Shown piece after piece: positions 6,812 to 12,516 of a stretch of 13,932 nt of DNA. Position 1 is the stretch's first letter; every line of letters begins with the position of its first letter. This DNA comes from an uncultured Bacteroidota bacterium (GTDB taxonomy: Bacteria; Bacteroidota; Ignavibacteria; UBA10030; UBA8401), in the NCBI GenBank assembly GCA_937920105.1, contig CALETH010000099.1, positions 1 through 13,932 on the forward strand, in the 5' to 3' direction. A model generated the notes under the pieces. That model had not been told where the DNA came from, ran no database searches, and saw nothing but the letters and a program-made list of their open reading frames with translations. Both the position numbers and the translations under genes were made by a program.

Positions 6812-6844
6812 AGATTACAAAAATTTTTAAAACTTTTGTAATCT
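6812..6844. repeat. 33-bp odd-centred palindrome, copy B, between purN and purH
   Basis: Arms 6812-6827 and 6829-6844 match copy A at 6096-6128 except for one base (A instead of G at 6823), which makes one mismatch in the hairpin. It begins 30 bases after the purN stop and ends 14 bases before the purH ATG. It lacks a U-tract, so it is not an obvious terminator and would form a hairpin inside a purN-purH message. Confidence 0.85.
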
Positions 6845-6858
6845 GAAATCATAAAAAT

Positions 6859-8394
6859 ATGCAACCCATTAAACGAGCCCTCATCAGTGTTTCCAACAAA
6901 GAAGGAATTATAGAATTTGCTTCACAACTTCACCAATGTGGAATAGAAATTATTTCTACCGGCGGAACATATTCTCTTCTCACATCAAATAATATTCCAG
7001 TAAAAAAAGTTTCTGAAATTACCAATTTTCCGGAAATTTTAGATGGAAGAGTGAAAACACTACATCCAGTAATTCATGCGGGAATTCTCGCTGTCTTAGA
7101 TAATCCACAACACAAAAAACAATTGGAAGAATTAAAAATCCAACCAATTGATTTGGTAGTTATCAATCTCTATCCATTTGAAGAAACCATTGCAAAAGAA
7201 AATATTTCTTTAGAAGAAGCGATTGAAAATATTGATATTGGCGGACCAGCAATGCTTCGTGCAGCAGCAAAAAATTATCGCTTTACTACTGTTGCAACAA
7301 AAAAAAATCATTACAAAATAATTGTGTATGAACTTCAAAAAAATAACGGAACAATTTCTGAAACTACTCGTTTTAGATTAGCACAAGAAGCGTTTCAACA
7401 CACAGCGTATTATGATAGTGTTATTGCAAATTATCTTTTACAAAAAAAATCTACTCATATTTTTTCGGGAACATTTCTCCATTCATCAAAAAAAGTTTTT
7501 GATTTACGATATGGAGAAAATCCACATCAAAAAGCAGCACTGTATGGAAATTATGAACAATATTTTCATAAACTTCACGGAAAAGAACTTTCTTATAATA
7601 ATATTATTGATGTTGATGCAGCAGTACGTTTGGTAGAAGAATTTAGTGAACCAACAGTAGCAATTATCAAACACACAAATCCGTGTGGAGTTGCCAGCGG
7701 AAAAAATTTAACTGAAGCGTATCGCAAAGCATTTGCCACCGATACAAAATCTCCATTTGGCGGAATCATTGCAGTCAACCACACACTGGATAAAAGTACT
7801 GCGGAAGTGATGAATGAAATTTTTACAGAAATTATTATTGCTCCATCATTTGAACCAGACGCCTTAGAATTTTTGATGAAGAAAAAAGATAGACGTTTAT
7901 TAATTTCAAAAAAGAAATCTTTTATAAATGAAGTAGATATTCGAAGTGTGCATGGTGGCGTATTGGTGCAAACATCAGATTCACTTATCGAAACATCAAA
8001 AAATTTTACTGTAGTTACAAAACGCAAACCAACAGAAGAAGAAATGCAAGCAATGTTTTTTGCGTGGAAAGTTGCAAAACATGTAAAATCCAACGCCATT
8101 GTGTACGCATTGCATGATAGAACGTTAGGAATTGGCGCTGGACAAATGTCTCGTGTGGATTCTTCCAAACTTGCGGTATGGAAAGCACAAGAAAATACTC
8201 TTTCTCTTAAAGGAAGTGCTGTTGCTTCGGATGCCTTCTTCCCTTTTGCTGATGGTTTGTTAGAAGCAATTAGTGCGGGTGCAACGGCTGTAATTCAGCC
8301 CGGTGGTTCCGTAAGAGATAATGAAGTGATTGCTGCTGCAGATGAACATAATGTTGCAATGGTATTTACTGGTGTGAGACATTTTAAACATTAA
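6859..8394 (+). CDS. purH: Bifunctional AICAR formyltransferase / IMP cyclohydrolase
   Basis: 511 residues, the standard PurH length. It performs the last two steps of IMP synthesis: formylation of AICAR with 10-formyltetrahydrofolate, then ring closure. The N-terminal IMP cyclohydrolase part (about 1-150) has an MGS-like fold with STGGT (33-37), FPEILDGRVKTLHP (57-70, containing the conserved lysine K66) and a DIGGPAMLRAAAKN stretch. The C-terminal AICAR transformylase part (about 200-511) shows RYGENPHQ (217-224), IKHTNPCGVA with catalytic K271 and H272, GAGQMSRVDS, SDAFFPFADG and the terminal GGSVRDNEVI/FTGVRHFKH signature. The ATG at 6859 gives the usual N-terminus RALISVSNKEG. It is downstream of purN, and a gene of unknown function starts 29 bases after its stop, so the three may share a transcript. 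Confidence 0.97.
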   Translation: MQPIKRALISVSNKEGIIEFASQLHQCGIEIISTGGTYSLLTSNNIPVKKVSEITNFPEILDGRVKTLHPVIHAGILAVLDNPQHKKQLEELKIQPIDLVVINLYPFEETIAKENISLEEAIENIDIGGPAMLRAAAKNYRFTTVATKKNHYKIIVYELQKNNGTISETTRFRLAQEAFQHTAYYDSVIANYLLQKKSTHIFSGTFLHSSKKVFDLRYGENPHQKAALYGNYEQYFHKLHGKELSYNNIIDVDAAVRLVEEFSEPTVAIIKHTNPCGVASGKNLTEAYRKAFATDTKSPFGGIIAVNHTLDKSTAEVMNEIFTEIIIAPSFEPDALEFLMKKKDRRLLISKKKSFINEVDIRSVHGGVLVQTSDSLIETSKNFTVVTKRKPTEEEMQAMFFAWKVAKHVKSNAIVYALHDRTLGIGAGQMSRVDSSKLAVWKAQENTLSLKGSAVASDAFFPFADGLLEAISAGATAVIQPGGSVRDNEVIAAADEHNVAMVFTGVRHFKH

Positions 8395-8423
8395 ACAATG
8401 GATTAACCATACAAAATAACATT

Positions 8424-9392
8424 ATGAAAAAATATTATACTCAAGATAGTTATAAAACTATAGCATTCGTTGAAGCAACAGAAAATGGTAATAATGTTGA
8501 TGTAATATATCTCGCTTCTAAAATAGAATTAGGGAAAATCGAAAACTATAAAAAAGAAGAAGCGATAAACATTGATACTTTTGCAAAGGCTTTAACTGAC
8601 TATCTCTATAAAGAAATTTCGGAAAAAGAATTTTTAGAATTGCAAAAAAATGCTGAAGCAATATTACTTGAACGTGCTCAAGAAAAATCTACAGAAAAAT
8701 ATAAAATTACTTCTTGGGAAGAAATCAAAAAAATATATAATCCTCCATTCCAAAATAAAATAGAACATTATTTAAAAAACAAAAATTATCAAAATTTTTG
8801 TCTTTACAAAGGAAATACAATTATAGAAAATGATTTAGAAATTAACTTTGATAGTTTAGGCATCAATACACAAACTGCACAAAGAAGTATTATTGTTGAT
8901 GGTAATTTAATTATTAATGGAAATTTGAATGCTTCACACAATGTTACAAATTTGCCTCAATATCTTTATGTAACAGGAAATTTAAAAGCAAAAAATATTA
9001 TCACTTCGGGATGGTTAGAAATTATTGTGAAAGGTAATGTTGAAGTAGAAAATATTATTCTTGGTTATGATGGAGAATCTGGTGGAAGTTTTACAGTCCA
9101 TGGAACAACACAATCTCAATATATTCTCAATGGTTCTATGTACTTGTTTGATTTTCAACAAAAAGTATCTGCACAATGTTATGTTCTTGATGATGAAGAT
9201 GATGTTCGTAATTTTACATCAAAAACTATCCCCTCAATGATAAAAGCATCAGAATGGGAAACAGCAAAAGAACACCTTCCTTTAAAAGAAGAAACTTTTT
9301 ATTACGATGAATTTTCTAAAGAATATTGTTTTAATTTTGATATTGCAGTTCAAATTCTTAAAAAAGAAAAAAGCATATTTAAAAATAAATAA
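8424..9392 (+). CDS. Uncharacterised protein with beta-solenoid-like repeats
   Basis: 322 residues; I do not recognise a named family. The first 125 residues are polar and look mixed or helical (for example the region from ALTDYLYKEI to LLERAQEK), with a SWEEIKKIY stretch at about 97-105. Residues about 154-237 hold four imperfect repeats of roughly 20-24 residues: IIVDGNLIINGNL, YLYVTGNLKAKNII, LEIIVKGNVEVENII and SFTVHGTTQSQYIL. The alternating hydrophobic pattern with a turn at (D/T/K)GN is what beta-solenoid or bactofilin-type rungs look like. The C-terminal 80 residues are acidic (LDDEDD at about 255-260), with FYYDEFSKEYCFNFD near the end. There is no signal peptide or membrane helix, so it is probably cytoplasmic. 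It starts 29 bases after purH and ends 120 bases before mreB. Solenoid proteins of this general look occur as scaffolds or immunity-like proteins, but nothing here proves either. The coding region is convincing; the function is unknown. Confidence 0.8.
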   Translation: MKKYYTQDSYKTIAFVEATENGNNVDVIYLASKIELGKIENYKKEEAINIDTFAKALTDYLYKEISEKEFLELQKNAEAILLERAQEKSTEKYKITSWEEIKKIYNPPFQNKIEHYLKNKNYQNFCLYKGNTIIENDLEINFDSLGINTQTAQRSIIVDGNLIINGNLNASHNVTNLPQYLYVTGNLKAKNIITSGWLEIIVKGNVEVENIILGYDGESGGSFTVHGTTQSQYILNGSMYLFDFQQKVSAQCYVLDDEDDVRNFTSKTIPSMIKASEWETAKEHLPLKEETFYYDEFSKEYCFNFDIAVQILKKEKSIFKNK

Positions 9393-9429
9393 CGTGCTTT
9401 CAATCACATTTATATCAAAAAAATATTTT

Positions 9430-9456
9430 TTGCATGATTTCTAATAAAGAATTTTG
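9430..9456 (+). promoter_or_regulatory. Possible promoter for mreB
   Basis: TTGCAT at 9430-9435 and GAATTTTG at 9449-9456 loosely resemble the Bacteroidota -33 TTG and -7 TAnnTTTG elements (7 of 8 for the latter), although the spacing is short. The site lies in the 120-base gap before mreB, 56 bases from the ATG. It was picked by eye in AT-rich sequence and is weak. Confidence 0.2.
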
Positions 9457-9512
9457 TATCTTCCGTTATCTAACTTAAAAAATATCTACCTACCAAATTT
9501 TATTATTTCATT

Positions 9513-10538
9513 ATGAGCGTCTTCTCTTTATTTTCAGCCGATATTGCTATTGATTTAGGAACAGCAAATACCCTTGTCTTTATGAAAGGCAAAGGAATTG
9601 TTTTGAATGAACCATCCATTGTTGCATTTGATAGAAATACAAAACGCATTGTTGCGATTGGAAATGAAGCACGAGAAATGCTTGGAAGAACACATCGCGA
9701 TATTCGCACCATACGTCCGATGAAAGATGGTGTGATTGCAGATTTTGAAATCGCTGAAGGAATGCTTCGTGAGTTCATCAAAAAAATTCACTCCAGTTGG
9801 ATACCAAGCCGTTGTATTGTTGTGTGTGTACCAAGCGGTGTTACTGAAGTGGAAAAACGTGCTGTGCGAGATTCCGCTGAACACGCTGGTGCAAAAGAAG
9901 TTCATCTTATTGCTGAACCAATGGCTGCTGCTATTGGTATCGGACTTGATGTTGAAGCACCTGTCGGAAATATGATTGTAGATATTGGTGGTGGAACAAC
10001 GGAAATTGCGGTCATTGCTCTTTCCGGAATTGTGAATGAAGAATCCATCCGCATTGCCGGTGATGAAATGAATTCTGCAATTATTCAATTCTTCAAAAAA
10101 AATTATAATATTTTGATTGGTGAACGAACGGCAGAATCTATAAAATGCGAAGTTGGTTCTGTGATGCCTTTAAAAGAAGAAGTTACTATTCAAGTAAAAG
10201 GACGAGATTTGGTGAACGGAATTCCAAAAACTATTGAAGTAAGTTCCAGCGAAATTCGTGAAGCATTGAGTGAACCAGTACAAGCAATTGTTGATGGTGT
10301 AAAATTAACTTTAGAAAGAACTCCGCCAGAATTGGCTTCTGATATTCTTGATAGAGGAATTATGTTAACCGGTGGTGGTGCATTACTTCGTGGTTTAGAT
10401 GAACGTCTGCGTTTAGAAACAAACCTTCCTGTTCACGTTGCTGAAGACCCTCTTACTGCGGTTGTGCGTGGTACAGGAAAAGTATTAGAAAATCTTCAAA
10501 AATATTCCAAAGTACTTATTAAAAGTAGAAGATATTAA
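9513..10538 (+). CDS. mreB: Rod shape-determining protein MreB
   Basis: 341 residues, full length. MreB is a bacterial actin that forms membrane-bound filaments directing lateral peptidoglycan synthesis. Nucleotide-binding motifs are intact: phosphate loop 1 DLGTANT (14-20), phosphate loop 2 DIGGGTT (157-163) and the adenine-side LTGGGALL (285-292); the conserved IAEPMAAAIG lies at 133-142. The N-terminal MSVFSLFSAD can serve as a short amphipathic membrane contact. The ATG at 9513 fits family starts and no Shine-Dalgarno site is visible. mreC follows on the same strand after 111 bases that include an ATTCCCGC palindrome. The presence of mreBC suggests a rod-shaped cell. Confidence 0.97.
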   Translation: MSVFSLFSADIAIDLGTANTLVFMKGKGIVLNEPSIVAFDRNTKRIVAIGNEAREMLGRTHRDIRTIRPMKDGVIADFEIAEGMLREFIKKIHSSWIPSRCIVVCVPSGVTEVEKRAVRDSAEHAGAKEVHLIAEPMAAAIGIGLDVEAPVGNMIVDIGGGTTEIAVIALSGIVNEESIRIAGDEMNSAIIQFFKKNYNILIGERTAESIKCEVGSVMPLKEEVTIQVKGRDLVNGIPKTIEVSSSEIREALSEPVQAIVDGVKLTLERTPPELASDILDRGIMLTGGGALLRGLDERLRLETNLPVHVAEDPLTAVVRGTGKVLENLQKYSKVLIKSRRY

Positions 10539-10543
10539 TTTAT

Positions 10544-10596
10544 GGATTCCCGCTAAAACCTGTCCTGACGACAGGTCAGGAACGTGCGGGAATGAC
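10544..10596. repeat. Expanded dRS3-like element with nested palindrome
   Basis: The outer arms ATTCCCGC (10546-10553) and GCGGGAAT (10586-10593), with flanks TGG and GAC, are the same as at 903-928, but the inner loop is 32 bases instead of 4. Inside, ACCTGTC (10558-10564) pairs with GACAGGT (10570-10576); alternatively CCTGAC (10564-10569) pairs with GTCAGG (10575-10580). The two inner stems are mutually exclusive. The element lies six bases after the mreB stop and 53 bases before mreC. It has no U-tract, so it may affect mreB/mreC message processing rather than stop transcription. Confidence 0.7.
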
Positions 10597-10649
10597 AGTA
10601 AATTCAGTTTTTACAATCTTAATAATTTATATAATCTTATTAATTTTTA

Positions 10650-11486
10650 ATGATACAAAAAATTTACCACTGGATTTTACTGTTCAAAGAATATCTTCTG
10701 TTTTCTCTCCTCATTATTATTTCTCTTGCTCTCCTTTTCCTTAATGATAATTCGCAAATCCGTTACATCCGCTCTATAACTATTGCAAGTGTTGGAGTTG
10801 TCCAAGAAACTTTTTCTTTTATTCCGCATCTTTTTTCTCTTCAACAAGAAAATGATGTTTTGCGAGAAATTAATATTCAACTTGCTGATGAAGTAGGCAG
10901 ATTGCGTGAAGCACATTTAGAAAATATCCGCTTGCGAGAACTTATTGGATTAAAGCAAGAAAATCCACACCAGTATCTTGCAGGAAAAGTGATTTCGAAG
11001 AATGTTTCTGTTGTAAGAAATACACTCACTATTGATAGAGGTGAAGCCGATAGTGTGCATATAGGAAATCCTATCGTTACTCCTGAAGGTTTAGTGGGGA
11101 AAATTGTTGTGGTGGGAAAACATCATTCTATTGTGCAAATTCTTTCCAATGTAGATTTCCGTGCAAGTGCAAAAATTCAACGCAGCAGGGTTGATGGTAT
11201 TCTTGCGTGGGATGGAAAATCTCTTTTGCTAAAAAATATTGTAAAATCTATGGATGTAAAACAGGGTGATGTGATTATTACTTCTGAATATAGTAATGCT
11301 TTTCCACATGGAATTAAAATTGGAGTTGTACAATCTATAGAAGAAATACCAGGAAATTTATTTAAGAAAATTGAAATTTCTCCTTCTGTAAATTTTCTTC
11401 GCACTGAGGAAATTTTTGTGATGGATTTTGTTCCAACGTTAGAAAAACTCACCAATGAGAAATTATCAATTAAAAATTATCAATGA
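10650..11486 (+). CDS. mreC: Rod shape-determining protein MreC
   Basis: 278 residues. MreC links MreB filaments to the periplasmic elongation machinery and activates PBP2. Visible parts: a short cytoplasmic N-terminus, one membrane helix (about 14-31), a coiled coil (about 62-102, rich in LREx repeats and ending LRELIGLKQENP), then the beta-rich periplasmic domain with AGKVISKNVS, LTIDRGEADSV, GLVGKIVVVG, the QGDVIITSEYSNAFPHGIKIG stretch and a final FVMDFVPTLEKL. It starts with ATG at 10650, 111 bases after mreB. The last eight residues or so are encoded by a 14-base tandem repeat that overlaps the stop codon. Neither mreD nor mrdA/rodA follows, unlike the usual order. Confidence 0.94.
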   Translation: MIQKIYHWILLFKEYLLFSLLIIISLALLFLNDNSQIRYIRSITIASVGVVQETFSFIPHLFSLQQENDVLREINIQLADEVGRLREAHLENIRLRELIGLKQENPHQYLAGKVISKNVSVVRNTLTIDRGEADSVHIGNPIVTPEGLVGKIVVVGKHHSIVQILSNVDFRASAKIQRSRVDGILAWDGKSLLLKNIVKSMDVKQGDVIITSEYSNAFPHGIKIGVVQSIEEIPGNLFKKIEISPSVNFLRTEEIFVMDFVPTLEKLTNEKLSIKNYQ

Positions 11487-11487
11487 G
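11460..11487. repeat. 14-base tandem repeat covering the mreC stop codon
   Basis: Two 14-base units, AAATTATCAATTAA (11460-11473) and AAATTATCAATGAG (11474-11487), are followed by the partial unit AAATCAAT (11488-11495). The TGA of mreC (11484-11486) lies in the second unit. The repeat therefore supplies the C-terminal residues KLSIKNYQ. Confidence 0.7.
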
Positions 11488-11494
11488 AAATCAA

Positions 11495-11558
11495 TACTTA
11501 ATTACTTAACTACTCCACTACTTAAATACTCAATTACTCATCTACTCCACTACTTTCT
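11495..11558. repeat. Tandem octamer array, eight units of TACTNNNN
   Basis: Eight back-to-back 8-base units each begin with TACT; two are identical TACTCCAC units (11511-11518 and 11543-11550). The array fills nearly the whole gap between mreC and the pseudouridine synthase gene and runs into the latter's stop codon (11550-11552, TAG on the minus strand) and last codons. No hairpin terminator is visible between these convergent genes. Confidence 0.75.
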
Positions 11559-12503
11559 CAAAAACTCCAACACCTCACTCATATCTTTTGGTAATTCACT
11601 TTCAAAGTGCATTTCTTTTTCTGTTATGGGATGAATAAATCCTAACAAACGTGCGTGTAGTGCTTGACGTGAAATTATTTCTAATAAATTTTTTGCTTCT
11701 GCTTTTCTCTTTCCTTCTAACCCATTCCATAAGGAATTTCTTCCTCCGTACGTTGGGTCTCCAAAAACTGGATGATGAATGTGTGCAAGATGTACACGTA
11801 TTTGATGCGTTCTTCCCGTTTTTAAATGAAGTTTGAGAAGTGCAAGATAATCAAATTGTTCTAGTACTTCATATTCTGTGATTGCATTTTTTCCTTCTGC
11901 AATAACAGCAACTTTTTTTCTATCACTTTTACTTCTTCCAAGTGGTGCGGTAATTGTTCCTTTTTTTTCTTTAAAGATTCCCCACACTATTGCGTAATAT
12001 TCTCGTTGTGTTGTTTTGTTAGAAAATTGTTTTGCAAGTTTATGATGTGTTGCTTCATCTTTTGCAACAACAAGAAGTCCGGAAGTATCTTTATCTAATC
12101 GATGAACTATTCCGGGACGCATTGGATGTGGCTGCGAAAGTTGCGTGTGATGTAATAATGCGTTGACTAATGTCCCAGAATAATTTTTATAAGCAGGATG
12201 TGTTACCATTCCCGCTGGCTTATTAACAACTAATAAATAGTCATCCTCATACACAATTTCTAATGAGATTTTTTCAGGAAGTACTTCAGGTGGTTCTGGC
12301 AAGGAAAGATGAATAGAAATAACATCTGCTGGAATTATTTTATAACTTGCTTTAACTTTTTTTTGATTGACAAGTACTTCTCCCTTTTCAATGGCTTCTT
12401 GTACTTTTGTTCGTGTGGCGTTTTCTACGTGTTGGGTGAGATAAGTATCAAGTCGCTCTCGTTTTTGTCCGGCGGAAACAGTGATTTCAAAATGTCTTTT
12501 CAT
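11550..12503 (-). CDS. rluD: RluA/RluD-family 23S rRNA pseudouridine synthase
   Basis: 317 residues, similar to RluD (about 326). The enzyme isomerises specific uridines, in RluD those of 23S rRNA helix 69. An N-terminal S4 RNA-binding domain (about 10-70) shows ERLDTYL, TRTKVQEAIEKGEVLVN and KASYKI. The catalytic domain has VVNKPAGMVTHP (92-103), HRLDKDTSG with the catalytic aspartate D137, and GRTHQIRVHLAHIHHPVFGD near residue 230. The S4 plus HRLDKDTSG architecture supports the RluD-type group; the exact target uridines cannot be read from sequence. The ATG at 12503 lies 13 bases after the stop of the upstream sulfatase-like gene, so the two are probably co-transcribed. Its 3' end touches the TACT octamer array. 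Confidence 0.92.
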   Translation of the reverse strand: MKRHFEITVSAGQKRERLDTYLTQHVENATRTKVQEAIEKGEVLVNQKKVKASYKIIPADVISIHLSLPEPPEVLPEKISLEIVYEDDYLLVVNKPAGMVTHPAYKNYSGTLVNALLHHTQLSQPHPMRPGIVHRLDKDTSGLLVVAKDEATHHKLAKQFSNKTTQREYYAIVWGIFKEKKGTITAPLGRSKSDRKKVAVIAEGKNAITEYEVLEQFDYLALLKLHLKTGRTHQIRVHLAHIHHPVFGDPTYGGRNSLWNGLEGKRKAEAKNLLEIISRQALHARLLGFIHPITEKEMHFESELPKDMSEVLEFLRK

Positions 12504-12516
12504 TTTACAAAAAAAA

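Noticed and set aside
6096..6844. purN as the cargo of a mobile cassette
   Set aside because: The flanking palindromes lack target-site duplications or a transposase, and purN next to purH is a common housekeeping order, so repeat scatter is simpler.
6812..6844. Purine riboswitch in the purN-purH gap
   Set aside because: The gap holds a plain palindrome and A/T-rich sequence. No three-way junction or conserved purine-aptamer core is visible.
7593..8168. 191-residue minus-strand open frame inside purH
   Set aside because: It is antisense to the strongly conserved AICAR transformylase region, and its composition (many I, S, F and T) is typical of a reverse-frame shadow.
9555..10088. 177-residue minus-strand open frame inside mreB
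   Set aside because: Antisense to MreB, rich in N, H, S and C with no recognisable motif; a shadow of the coding strand.
11495..11558. CRISPR-like array
   Set aside because: The units are 8 bases with no spacer structure and there are no cas genes; it is a simple tandem repeat.
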